Source: Micromonospora coerulea | GTDB taxonomy: Bacteria; Actinomycetota; Actinomycetes; Mycobacteriales; Micromonosporaceae | NCBI RefSeq assembly: GCF_016598485.1 | Contig: NZ_JAEMUW010000028.1 | Coordinates: 1 to 64,000 of the forward strand | Reading direction: 5' to 3' | DNA: 64,000 bases | Part shown: positions 54,219 to 61,584 of the stretch, one piece after another | Numbering within the stretch: the first letter of the stretch is position 1 | How the letters are laid out: every line of letters starts with the position of its first letter | Position numbers and translations under genes: made by a program | The notes under the pieces: model-generated | The model's input: the letters and a program-made list of their open reading frames with translations, nothing else | Told to the model about the DNA's origin: nothing | Database searches by the model: none

Positions 54219-54971
54219 GTGTCCCGTACTGCCATCACCTCTCGGCTCACCACCGGCCTGGTCGCCCTGGTCGCCGGCTACGCCTCGTTCTCGCACATCT
54301 TCAAGGTCGCCCGGCAGGCTGGCGAGCACGTCTCGGTTGCGTCGGTGCTCCCCCTGTCCATCGACGGACTCATCCTGGTCGGCACGCTGGCGATGCTCGA
54401 CGACAAGCACAGCGGCCGGAAGCCTCGCCTGTCCGCTCGGCTGGCTGTGGCGTTCGGCATCGTCGCCACGCTGGCTGCCAACATCGCGTCGGCTCACCCG
54501 ACGTGGACTGCCCGTGCCGTTGCCGCCGTTCCGCCGGTCGCCTTCCTGCTCGCCGTCGAGGTGCTGTCTCGGCGAGGCAAGCTGATCAACCAGCCTGAGC
54601 CGGTGAGCCGCCCGACCATCGCGCCGAGCAAGCCTGAGCCGGTGAGCCTGCCGACCGCTCTGCCGACCGTTGAGCCGAGCAAGCCTGAGCCGGTTGCCGT
54701 CGAGCCGGTCAAGGCTCAGCCGGTCAAGCGGACCAGCCAGCCGAGCACCAAGCCTGTCCCCCGCTCGCTCACCTCGGCTGACCGGATCATGTCGGCTCAC
54801 CTCGCCGAGCCCGAGGCGACGCACGCCCGGATCGCTGAGCTTGCCGGGGTGTCCCTGGCGACGGTGAAGCGGTACCGGCCTACCCGCTCGGCTGGCTCGC
54901 CGTCCACCTCGCAGCCTGCGGAGACTGCTGCCAACGGTCGTACGCCTGAGCTTGCGGGGGTGGCGGCGTGA
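54219..54971 (+). CDS. DUF2637 membrane protein (Spd-like)
   Basis: 250 residues. Four membrane helices in the first 115 residues, with ASFSHIFKVARQAGEHVSV and the strongly conserved LSIDGLILVGTLAMLDD of DUF2637. A repetitive linker (SKPEPVSLPT, SKPEPVAVEP) follows, then a C-terminal winged helix PEATHARIAELAGVSLATVK. DUF2637 proteins accompany the FtsK-type translocase in conjugative elements of Streptomyces and relatives, where they aid intramycelial spread. GTG 54219 has GAGGAG upstream. It overlaps the next gene. Confidence 0.85.
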   Translation: MSRTAITSRLTTGLVALVAGYASFSHIFKVARQAGEHVSVASVLPLSIDGLILVGTLAMLDDKHSGRKPRLSARLAVAFGIVATLAANIASAHPTWTARAVAAVPPVAFLLAVEVLSRRGKLINQPEPVSRPTIAPSKPEPVSLPTALPTVEPSKPEPVAVEPVKAQPVKRTSQPSTKPVPRSLTSADRIMSAHLAEPEATHARIAELAGVSLATVKRYRPTRSAGSPSTSQPAETAANGRTPELAGVAA

Positions 54972-56728
54972 CCGAGCTTGAGCGGGCTATCCGCAAGCTG
55001 CGGCGCAAGCACACCGTGTCGCGGGTGGCCTACCGGTACGTCTCCGGTAGGCCGCTCAGCGGCAAGACCGGCTACCCATACCTAAGCCGGGGTGCTGGTC
55101 GGCTCACCGGCTGGCAGCGTCAGGTGATCCGGCTCAGCGTGCCCGCTACGGCTGCACTGGCAGCGGCTCAGCCCGAGCAGGTCGGCTCACTGGTCGGCTC
55201 GGCTGCGCTGGTCGCCGGCTGGCGAGTGCGTCGCCGGTTCACCATGCGCCGGTTCAACCGCGAGTACGTCACCCCGACGCTGGCTGCCCTTGCGCCGGCG
55301 ATGGGTCTACAGACCGGCGTGCGCCTCCACGTCGACCCGACGTTGGGCAACCTCACCCCTCGGCTGGCCAAGCCTCTGTCGCCGGCTGAGGTGGCCGTAC
55401 GCACCTGGTACGGCGAGCGGGTAGAGCCGGTCATCCGTTGGCTGCCCGACCAGGCTCAGCGGGCAGCGTGGGCGATCCAGCGCAGAGCAGAGCCGGTCGC
55501 GTCGAGGCTGGCTGTGTTCCGCCGGCCGGTCGATTCCGACCAGGGTCCCCGTATCGAGCTGGTCGCCGACACCCCGTACCTCACCAAGGAACAGCGGCAG
55601 TTGGTGTCGGCGATCATCGGCAGCAAGATCCCCGTGTCTGACCTGGTCGAGTCCTGGCACCAGGTCGGTCCGCGGGTAACCGCTACGTGGACGGTGCGTA
55701 AACGTCCTCCGGCTCGGGTTGGTGTCGACCAGGTCGTCGAGCACCTGCCCCGGCTGGCTGAGTGGGAGTTCTACATCGGGCAGGGTGCCGGGGATCGGCC
55801 GGTCACCCTGTCCCTGCGGGACGACTCCCCGCACATCGCCGTGAGCGCCGGGACCGGCGCCGGTAAGAGCGTGCTCGCCGAGCTGGTCGCCGTGCAGGTG
55901 CTCGCCCGAGGTGGCCGGGTGGTCATCCTCGACCGCAAGGGCTCGCACCGTTGGGCCCTCGGTCTGGCTGGCGTCGACTACTGCACCCGCCCGGCGCAGA
56001 TGCATGAAGCCCTCGTGCGCCTGGCCTCCCTCGCCGACGAGCGGAACACGTTGGCCATGCACGAGGCCGAAGACTGGGACCCCGGTCCCCGCGTGCTGGT
56101 CATCGCCGAGGAGTTGAACGCCACCATCGGGCAGCTCGTCAACTTCTGGGCTGAGGCGCGCGGCAAGGGTGACCCCAAGCGCTCCCCCGCCGTGTCCGCG
56201 CTGGCTGACCTGCTATTCATGGGCCGCAGCGCCAAGGTCAACGTGCTGGCCATCGCGCAGATGCTCACCGCTCGGGCGATCGGCGGACCCGAGGCGCGGG
56301 AGAACTTCGGCATCCGGTGCCTCGCCCGGTACACCGCGAACAACTGGAAGATGTTGGTACCCGAGGCGGCCATGCCGCGCGCCTCGCGGACCCTCGGCCG
56401 GTGGCAGGTGGTCATCGGTGGGCAGGCCACCGAGACGCAGGTTGCCTACCTGACCGCGAGCGAGGCTCGGGAGCTGGCATGTCCCCGGTCCTCGGAGACA
56501 TCGCAGGTCAACGGCCTATCAAGCCCTGCCGGGGACTTCCTGACACTGCGCGAGGCGATCGACGCCGGAGTGATCCCGTGGAAGCTCGACGCAGCGAAGA
56601 AGCGTCTACAGCGCAAGGTGGGCAGCGTGCCCACGCCGAGGGGCAAGAGCGGCAACGCAGACCTGTACGCGAGAGCAGACCTTGCCCGTTGGGCAGGAGC
56701 CAAGAACGAGGAGAGGATCAGCCAGTGA
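54968..56728 (+). CDS. FtsK/TraB-type conjugative DNA translocase
   Basis: 586 residues. Two hydrophobic segments near residues 55-90 anchor it; the motor domain has Walker A GTGAGKSV near residue 297 and Walker B VLVIAEELNA near 375, and later IAQMLTARAIGG typical of TraB/TraSA motors that pump double-stranded DNA between hyphae. The C-terminal 60 residues (LREAIDAGVIPWKLDAAKKR) look like a winged-helix reader that would recognise a transfer-origin repeat. Overlaps both neighbours by four bases. Confidence 0.9.
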   Translation: MTELERAIRKLRRKHTVSRVAYRYVSGRPLSGKTGYPYLSRGAGRLTGWQRQVIRLSVPATAALAAAQPEQVGSLVGSAALVAGWRVRRRFTMRRFNREYVTPTLAALAPAMGLQTGVRLHVDPTLGNLTPRLAKPLSPAEVAVRTWYGERVEPVIRWLPDQAQRAAWAIQRRAEPVASRLAVFRRPVDSDQGPRIELVADTPYLTKEQRQLVSAIIGSKIPVSDLVESWHQVGPRVTATWTVRKRPPARVGVDQVVEHLPRLAEWEFYIGQGAGDRPVTLSLRDDSPHIAVSAGTGAGKSVLAELVAVQVLARGGRVVILDRKGSHRWALGLAGVDYCTRPAQMHEALVRLASLADERNTLAMHEAEDWDPGPRVLVIAEELNATIGQLVNFWAEARGKGDPKRSPAVSALADLLFMGRSAKVNVLAIAQMLTARAIGGPEARENFGIRCLARYTANNWKMLVPEAAMPRASRTLGRWQVVIGGQATETQVAYLTASEARELACPRSSETSQVNGLSSPAGDFLTLREAIDAGVIPWKLDAAKKRLQRKVGSVPTPRGKSGNADLYARADLARWAGAKNEERISQ

Positions 56729-56925
56729 AGATCATCCAAGCGCGCACCGGCTCTGCCGCTGTGCTGCTTCCCTCCCTCGGGGTCATCGTCGTTGACCCCG
56801 ACACGGACCATGACGCGGCTGTTGGCGCAGTCAGAGCCGCCCTGCCAACCGTCAACCGAGACCAGGCCGAGCGCTGGGTTAGGACGGCCCTGCCCCCGAA
56901 GGTCGTCTCAGCGGTCACCAACTAG
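56725..56925 (+). CDS. Small protein ending the transfer operon
   Basis: 66 residues, alpha/beta, no membrane segment, no recognised family (IIQARTGSAAVLLPSLGVIV opens it). GTG 56725 overlaps the translocase stop. Terminator follows within 15 bases. Confidence 0.68.
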   Translation: MKIIQARTGSAAVLLPSLGVIVVDPDTDHDAAVGAVRAALPTVNRDQAERWVRTALPPKVVSAVTN

Positions 56926-56939
56926 GCCCGAGGCGTTAA

Positions 56940-56982
56940 CCAACTGCCCGTCGCCCTGGTCCCGAGGGTGGCGGGCAGTTGG
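56940..56982 (+). terminator. Terminator of the transfer operon
   Basis: CCAACTGCCCG pairs with CGGGCAGTTGG (11 bp) with further pairing of CGCC and GGTG inside. It closes the operon from 53462. Confidence 0.8.
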
Positions 56983-57001
56983 CCTCGCCCTGGGGCTTGT
57001 C

Positions 57002-57390
57002 GTGAGCGTGGTCACGATGCCCGGTAAAACTCCAGAGTCAGGGGGGATTCATAGGCGAAGGGTTCACCCGGACGCTTGCCGGTGAGAGCGTGGTCACGAC
57101 GGCGCAACTTCCGTCCCGATCAGGGGGGATACATAGGTAGAGGGTCCTGTCTGGGGCCCATCGGTGAGCCTGGTCACGGGCAGGGTGCCTACGGGCCTGA
57201 TCCGCGCGGATACATAGGTAGAGGGTTCACCTCCGAGGCTTGCCAGTGAGCCTGGTCATGTCTGCTTGTAAAACTCGAAGATTAACGGGGATACGTAGGT
57301 GGAGGGTTCCCCTCCGAGACTTCCCGGTGAGCCCGGTCACGATCGTCGTCAAGACTCCAAGATCAACGGGGATACATAGGTAGAGGCTTC
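57002..57390. repeat. Five tandem 81-bp repeats, candidate transfer or replication origin
   Basis: Units start at 57002, 57082, 57164, 57246 and 57327. Each opens with GTGA-N6-TCAC (one has N8, one TCAT) and carries, about 43 bases on, GGATACATAGGTAGAGGGTT or a close variant. The inner sequence between the two blocks varies. Copies of the second block start at 57045, 57127, 57208, 57289 and 57370, a spacing of 81-82. No gene overlaps. This fills the gap 56926-57534 together with two terminators. Confidence 0.9.
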
Positions 57391-57424
57391 AAGCGCCAGG
57401 CCAGTTGGCCTGGCGCTTCTTCTT
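57391..57424 (+). terminator. Terminator after the 81-bp repeats
   Basis: A perfect 12-bp stem AAGCGCCAGGCC with loop AGTT, then CTTCTTCTT. It is directly fused to the end of repeat five, so a transcript crossing the repeats would end here. Confidence 0.9.
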
Positions 57425-57534
57425 GGCCCTGAGCCGGTATGTCAGGGCCTATCACCCACCCAACCAGGGGGCAGCCAGTCAACGGCTGCCCCCTTCTTCA
57501 TGCCCGGATGCGGGCGGAACGGAGGCGGCCAGCA

Positions 57535-57723
57535 GTGCACGTCATCGACGGCAGGAAGTACCTAGACACCAACGAGGCTGCCGAGCGCCTTGGGCTCAGC
57601 GCACGCACCCTGATCAACCAGCGAACCGAGCGCCGATCGCCGATGCGCTACGTCAAGTACCTCGGCAGGGTGCTCTACCCGCTGACCGAGGTTGAGGCGT
57701 ACGCCCGGACGGTGGGCCGTTGA
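57535..57723 (+). CDS. Excisionase-like helix-turn-helix protein
   Basis: 62 residues: DGRKYLDTNEAAERLGLSAR begins a MerR-type winged helix (LDTNEAAERLGLSARTLIN), ending with YPLTEVEAYAR. GTG 57535 has GGAGG nine bases upstream; upstream in-frame starts lack a ribosome site. Recombination directionality factor or regulator. First gene of a chain of tiny genes. Confidence 0.8.
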   Translation: MHVIDGRKYLDTNEAAERLGLSARTLINQRTERRSPMRYVKYLGRVLYPLTEVEAYARTVGR

Positions 57724-57839
57724 CCGAGGAACTACGACGGATCGCCGAACGCATCGCCCAAGAAGCACCACCCCTCACCCCCGAGCAGCGAGCCAGGCTG
57801 CGCGGACTCTTCGCCGGCACCCTGAACGGAGACCAGTAA
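57720..57839 (+). CDS. Tiny helical protein
   Basis: 39 residues with TTG 57720 overlapping the stop of the preceding gene (TTGA). Helical, charged, EELRRIAERIAQEAPP; the pattern LTPEQRARLRGLF is common in phage and plasmid small proteins. Function unknown. Confidence 0.55.
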   Translation: MTEELRRIAERIAQEAPPLTPEQRARLRGLFAGTLNGDQ

Positions 57840-57841
57840 CC

Positions 57842-57946
57842 GTGTATCCACTGACCAAGCTCAGCTACACCCAGCTTGTCGTCCTTGGCCACCTGCTCAG
57901 CGCGGCCTCGCTCGCCCTGTTCCTGATCCTCTGGGGAAGCCAGTGA
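57842..57946 (+). CDS. Tiny single-helix membrane protein
   Basis: 34 residues, one membrane helix (LVVLGHLLSAASLALFLIL). GTG 57842 two bases after the previous stop. Its TGA overlaps the next GTG. Confidence 0.55.
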   Translation: MYPLTKLSYTQLVVLGHLLSAASLALFLILWGSQ

Positions 57947-58113
57947 GCTACGCCAGCATCAACCGGGCCCTTGCCATCGCCGAGGCGTTGGAAGCCGAGC
58001 GAGCCGAGCATGCAGAGCGCGTGCTTGCTGCACGTGAAGCCGAGTGCGTCGAGCGCAGCCGAGAGCCCGTCGAACCGCCAGAGGTTTCTGGAGGGCTCGA
58101 CCCATGGAGGTGA
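57943..58113 (+). CDS. Small helical protein
   Basis: 56 residues, strongly charged helix (ALAIAEALEAERAEHAERVL). GTG 57943 overlaps the previous stop; followed after seven bases by the next gene. Unknown function. Confidence 0.58.
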   Translation: MSYASINRALAIAEALEAERAEHAERVLAAREAECVERSREPVEPPEVSGGLDPWR

Positions 58114-58120
58114 CCGACCA

Positions 58121-58333
58121 GTGAGCCGCAAGCGCAAGCGGAGCCGGCAGCCGGCGACGGCAAGCGCCAGCCCTCCGTTCCGCATGACGCTCGAAGAGTG
58201 GGCGCGAGACACGGGCATGACGGTGGACCAGGTGCGCGAGGACGTAGGCGCACTGATCGCTAAGGGCTGGCTGATCCCGGTTGCCCCCAACGTGTGGATC
58301 ATGACGGTCCCAGAGAGAGTGAAGACCCAGTGA
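58121..58333 (+). CDS. Small winged-helix-like protein
   Basis: 70 residues. Basic first 15, then EEWARDTGMTVDQVREDVGA and ALIAKGWLIPVAPNVWI, resembling a winged helix. GTG 58121 seven bases after the preceding stop, and its own stop overlaps the next start. Confidence 0.62.
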   Translation: MSRKRKRSRQPATASASPPFRMTLEEWARDTGMTVDQVREDVGALIAKGWLIPVAPNVWIMTVPERVKTQ

Positions 58334-58890
58334 GCAAGCAGAGAGCGGAGAGCCCGTTCCGCCCCCTGGACTTCATCCGAGGCGTCATGGCTGACGACAG
58401 CCTCGACACCCGGGAGAAGGCAGTGTTGGTCGCAGCGGCGATCGGGACCGACAACGCCAGCTTCAAGGTGAAGCGCAGCCTGTCTCGGCTCGCCGAGTCC
58501 GCGAAGTGCGACCGAGGCAGCATGTCGGAACTGGTCGAGCGTCCGCAGGTTGCTCGGTACTTCGCCAAGGTCGACCGACCGAACCGGCGACGGGTTGACC
58601 TCTGGCTACGGCAAGAGCCGGCCGAACATTTCGACCCCGTCGACATGTCGCGCCAGCCGTTGTCGGTGCCGTCGACTCAACATGTCGACCCCATCGACAT
58701 CACATGTCGACCCGATCGACATGACATGTCGACCCCGTCGACACCATCTGCTCTCTATCTGCCCCCATCTGCTTCTACTCTGCCCATCGGCATCTTCGCC
58801 AAGCCGAGCCAGTTCCCCGTCAACGTCGAGAACTTCACGCCGGCCGAGGATGAAGACCCGTGGGCAGTGGCGATGCAGGCAACGCCGTAG
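58330..58890 (+). CDS. Winged-helix protein containing iteron-like repeats in its gene
   Basis: 186 residues. The first 80 look like a plasmid-type helix-turn-helix (DTREKAVLVAAAIGTDN; SLSRLAESAKCDRGSMSEL), comparable to the protein at 53462. Residues 100-140 are encoded by 22-base repeats read in three frames and look unstructured; the C-terminus is acidic. Replication initiator or regulator. Last gene of the tiny-gene chain; a terminator hairpin follows. Confidence 0.7.
   Translation: MSKQRAESPFRPLDFIRGVMADDSLDTREKAVLVAAAIGTDNASFKVKRSLSRLAESAKCDRGSMSELVERPQVARYFAKVDRPNRRRVDLWLRQEPAEHFDPVDMSRQPLSVPSTQHVDPIDITCRPDRHDMSTPSTPSALYLPPSASTLPIGIFAKPSQFPVNVENFTPAEDEDPWAVAMQATP
58626..58745. repeat. 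Iteron-like 22-bp repeats within a coding sequence
   Basis: Three contiguous near-identical 22-base units (58680-58701, 58702-58723, 58724-58745) of the form ACATGTCGACCCGATCGACA plus two bases, and a fourth with one changed base at 58626-58647. Since 22 is not a multiple of three, each copy is translated in a different frame (HVDPIDI, TCRPDRHD, MSTPST). Confidence 0.9.
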
Positions 58891-58921
58891 GCCACTACCG
58901 CCCGGCACCCGCTTCGCACTG

Positions 58922-59075
58922 CGCCGCTGCCGTGCGTACCCCTGCGGCAGGCTTGCAGGCAGCGGCGAGGAGATGAGGCCCCGGAGGGGCCATCACCAGT
59001 AAGGCCAGTAGATGCCGGCCGGAGGCCGGCACTCACAGCACACCCAACACCAGCAGTAGCCGGCCGGAGGCCGGC
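58922..59075 (+). other. Series of four intergenic hairpins
   Basis: First a 10-bp stem CGCCGCTGCC/GGCAGCGGCG (58922-58968), then three stem-GGA-stem hairpins: GGCCCC-GGA-GGGGCC (58977-58991) and two copies of GCCGGCC-GGA-GGCCGGC (59014-59030, 59059-59075). The gap between the genes at 58330 and 59107 contains nothing else. Confidence 0.75.
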
Positions 59076-59106
59076 TCTCTTCGTATGCCCTCAGGAGCAT
59101 CAACCA

Positions 59107-59361
59107 GTGGAAACCCTCTCCCGCGCCGACGCTCGCAAGGCTCGGCAACTCGCCGAACAGCGTTACGCCCTGGCCTTCGACACCAAGGCTTCCGCCGCTG
59201 CGGATCTCGCCCGCTTGCGGGCGGCGGATGCCGCCCCCGATCTCATCGCCGCCGCCGTCGAGAACCTGAGCCGGGCAACGGCTCTGGTCACCGATGCCCG
59301 AGCTGCGCTCGATCAGGCCAGCCGCTACCACCGCATCGCCTGGCGGGACGTTCGCCCGTGA
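59107..59361 (+). CDS. Helical coiled-coil protein
   Basis: 84 residues, Ala/Arg-rich helices (KARQLAEQRYALAFDTKASA), similar in style to the N-terminus of the protein at 60055. GTG 59107. Its stop overlaps the next GTG. Unknown. Confidence 0.62.
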   Translation: METLSRADARKARQLAEQRYALAFDTKASAAADLARLRAADAAPDLIAAAVENLSRATALVTDARAALDQASRYHRIAWRDVRP

Positions 59362-59753
59362 GCCTTGATCTCATCCTGCCGGCGCTTGTCGCCGAAGTGT
59401 TCAGGGCTCGCTATGACGGGATCGACATCGAGCCGACCCCGCCCCGGGCGGGGATCCTGCCGCCGCAGGCGCGGCCGGCGATCCGGCTACGCGGGCGAGG
59501 GCAAGCCAACGCCAGAGGCGGGGTGCTGGTCAGTCGCCTCCTGGTCGTCACCTTCAGCGACAGCGCGCCGCTGGCACTCTCGCCACTCGACCTGGTCGAC
59601 GACGTTAGCGGCTTCGTACTGCCGGAGTTGATGACTGCCCTACCTGGCGTCGAGCTGAAGCTACGCCAGCACAGAGCAACGCGCGTCCAGTCCGGTGGAG
59701 GGCTGAGCGTCGCTGTTCACCACTGGTCCGCCTCGGCCTCTCTGGCCGGCTGA
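59358..59753 (+). CDS. Beta-rich unknown protein
   Basis: 131 residues, alternating strands (GGVLVSRLLVVTFSDSAP, GVELKLRQHRATRVQ) after an Arg/Pro-rich section. GTG 59358 overlaps the preceding stop, so the two are translated together. No recognised family. Confidence 0.6.
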   Translation: MSLDLILPALVAEVFRARYDGIDIEPTPPRAGILPPQARPAIRLRGRGQANARGGVLVSRLLVVTFSDSAPLALSPLDLVDDVSGFVLPELMTALPGVELKLRQHRATRVQSGGGLSVAVHHWSASASLAG

Positions 59754-59767
59754 GAGCCCGGCAGCCG

Positions 59768-59962
59768 TCAACCGTCCTCGCTCATGATCTGGTCGAACTC
59801 CTGCGGCGTGATCTCGCCCTCGCGCAGCCGGCGGGCGTTCGCCGCGAACTTGCCGACTCGTGCACGGCCTCGCGAGTCAAGCTCCGACGGGCTCGCCATC
59901 TCGGCGGAAACCATCATCGCCTCGAACTCTTCCCTGACTTCCTTCGGGTTCCCCATGTCCAT
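59768..59962 (-). CDS. Small acidic/basic helical protein on the opposite strand
   Basis: 64 residues, EVREEFEAMMVSAEMASPSE then ARRLREGEITPQEFDQIMSE. AAGGGATGG lies just before two in-frame ATGs, so either 59962 or 59956 may be used. Only opposite-strand gene in this part of the element; resembles small phage-type regulators, unproven. Confidence 0.5.
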   Translation of the reverse strand: MDMGNPKEVREEFEAMMVSAEMASPSELDSRGRARVGKFAANARRLREGEITPQEFDQIMSEDG

Positions 59963-60003
59963 CCCTTGATCATGGCGGATTCAGGGCTTGCAACACATCG
60001 CAC

Positions 60004-60023
60004 GGGCGGCCAACCGGCCGCCC
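60004..60023 (+). terminator. Intergenic hairpin before the 363-residue gene
   Basis: GGGCGGCC-AACC-GGCCGCCC, perfect 8-bp stem, then TTCCT. One of a set of such hairpins that punctuate the element. Confidence 0.7.
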
Positions 60024-60054
60024 TTCCTCGTATCTGGAAGAAGGTTCCAACACC

Positions 60055-61146
60055 GTGGCTACTGCCAAGAAGAACACCACCCCCAACCCCATCGACGCGC
60101 TGGCCGAGGCTCGGGCCCTGGCTGACCAGCGGGAGGCTGAGCACGAGCAGGCCAAGGAAGCTGCCGACGAGCTGTTCGCCCGGCTCGACCGTGGCGACGC
60201 CTCCGTGAGCGGGCTCGACCTGGCCACCGCTGAAGCGGAGATCAAGCGCACCGAACACCTGCTCAGCATGGCCCGTAAGCAGATTCCCGCTGCCGAACGC
60301 GCCGTCAAGCTGTACGAGGGGCAGACCAACCCCGTGCTCGCCGAGTACCTGCGCGCGATCATCGAGGAACACCGGTTCAACTTCGGGCTCTTCGGCGTAC
60401 CCATCGAGGTAGTGCCGCAGCGGCCGGAGAAGCTGACCGCCCCGGCGGCGTACCTGTACCAGGTCGAGGGTGCGGACTACGACACCACCACCGGCCACAT
60501 GACCGGCACGGCGCACCTGCTGGTGACCGTGCCTGCCGATGGTCTGGACACCATCCGAGAAGCGTGCACCACTGGCATCTACAAGCTGGTGCACCATGCC
60601 GGCCACGCTGAGGTGCGCGACAGCCTGGTCATGCAGCCGGATCACTTCGTTCTCTCGGTGTACCTGAAGAACCTTGAGCCGCCCATGCCCGTGATCAGCG
60701 AGCGCTCCACCGCCACCGGAACCACGCTGGCTCAGCGGCTCGGTGGGCTCGCGGCCTTGCGGAGCAAGCAGTGGATCGACGACCCGCGCACCGGTCGCAT
60801 GGCGAACACCCACACCATCATGTCCGGCAAGCACGCGGGCGAGGTGGTCTCTCAGGCGCGCGACGGGGACACCGTCCGCCGCAAGGTGCGAGTGCAGTTC
60901 ACGGTGCACGGCATCGACCGCAACATCGACTTCCCCGAGCTGGCCACGTTCGTTGATCGGGCGATCGAAGACGTGAAGGGCACCTTCTCCGCCGGCCTCG
61001 GCCGCGTCGAATCGGCCAAGGTGACCAGCCGGGAGCCGGCCAAGGTGAACGCCGAGGTACGAGCCGTCATCAGCGGCGGCACCATCGCGCGTCCCGCCCT
61101 CGCGGTAACGGCGGAGCTGATCCTGATCAGCAAGGCCGCTGCCTGA
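60055..61146 (+). CDS. Unrecognised 363-residue protein of element 2
   Basis: Residues 15-95 form a coiled coil (ALAEARALADQREAEHEQAK); the rest is a mixed alpha/beta domain with FGLFGVPIEVVPQ, DRNIDFPELATFVDRAIEDV and a hydrophobic, Ala-rich end. No membrane helix or signal peptide. GTG 60055 has GGAAGAAGG upstream. No family recognised; a structural or single-strand-binding role cannot be excluded. Confidence 0.68.
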   Translation: MATAKKNTTPNPIDALAEARALADQREAEHEQAKEAADELFARLDRGDASVSGLDLATAEAEIKRTEHLLSMARKQIPAAERAVKLYEGQTNPVLAEYLRAIIEEHRFNFGLFGVPIEVVPQRPEKLTAPAAYLYQVEGADYDTTTGHMTGTAHLLVTVPADGLDTIREACTTGIYKLVHHAGHAEVRDSLVMQPDHFVLSVYLKNLEPPMPVISERSTATGTTLAQRLGGLAALRSKQWIDDPRTGRMANTHTIMSGKHAGEVVSQARDGDTVRRKVRVQFTVHGIDRNIDFPELATFVDRAIEDVKGTFSAGLGRVESAKVTSREPAKVNAEVRAVISGGTIARPALAVTAELILISKAAA

Positions 61147-61153
61147 CAGCGAT

Positions 61154-61186
61154 CGGGCGGGGTGCTCCGCGGAGCGCTCCGCCCCG
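61154..61186 (+). terminator. Intergenic hairpin after the 363-residue gene
   Basis: GGGCGG pairs with CCGCCC around an inner GCTCC-GC-GGAGC helix, eight bases past the stop codon. Confidence 0.6.
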
Positions 61187-61204
61187 ACGCCATGGCACAC
61201 CACC

Positions 61205-61495
61205 ATGACTCACTCCAACACGCGCAAGAGCTTCCGCCATGAGTGCACGGTGCTCGGCTGCCCTGGCCAGCACTGGGCACGCGGGCTCTGCAAGAAGCAC
61301 TACATGAGGTGGAGGCGCAGCGGGGACGTTGTTCTCCGCGTGGGCCAAGAGCCGGACGCGGCGGAGCCGTGCGCCTGGTGCGGCGACGCCGTGCCGGTCA
61401 ACAGCGGCCGAGCTTCCCTCTACTGCCGGGCCGCGTGCCGAGCCAGCCACAAGCGGCTGAAACGGCGCGAGAACGCCATAGGCGCCACCCCTTAA
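61205..61495 (+). CDS. Double zinc-finger protein
   Basis: 96 residues. First finger HECTVLGCPGQHWARGLC with KKHYMRWRRSGD, a phage signature often found near HNH genes; second finger CAWCG with YCRAACRASHKRLKRRE, like the N-terminus of the next protein. Probably DNA-binding. ATG 61205. Confidence 0.75.
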   Translation: MTHSNTRKSFRHECTVLGCPGQHWARGLCKKHYMRWRRSGDVVLRVGQEPDAAEPCAWCGDAVPVNSGRASLYCRAACRASHKRLKRRENAIGATP

Positions 61496-61518
61496 CGCGA
61501 CCATCCCTGATCAACAAC

Positions 61519-61559
61519 AGGCGCTCTCCGTGGCTCTCAGCGGGCTACGGAGAGCGCCT
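61519..61559 (+). terminator. Intergenic hairpin before the HNH gene
   Basis: A perfect 13-bp stem AGGCGCTCTCCGT/ACGGAGAGCGCCT with a 15-base loop, then TTAGCC. Confidence 0.82.
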
Positions 61560-61584
61560 TAGCCCTGTATGGAGACAGATCCGA

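Noticed and set aside
57002..57390. CRISPR array
   Set aside because: The repeat unit is 81 bp with two separate conserved blocks and unequal conservation; spacers of constant size between identical short repeats are not present and no cas genes are nearby.
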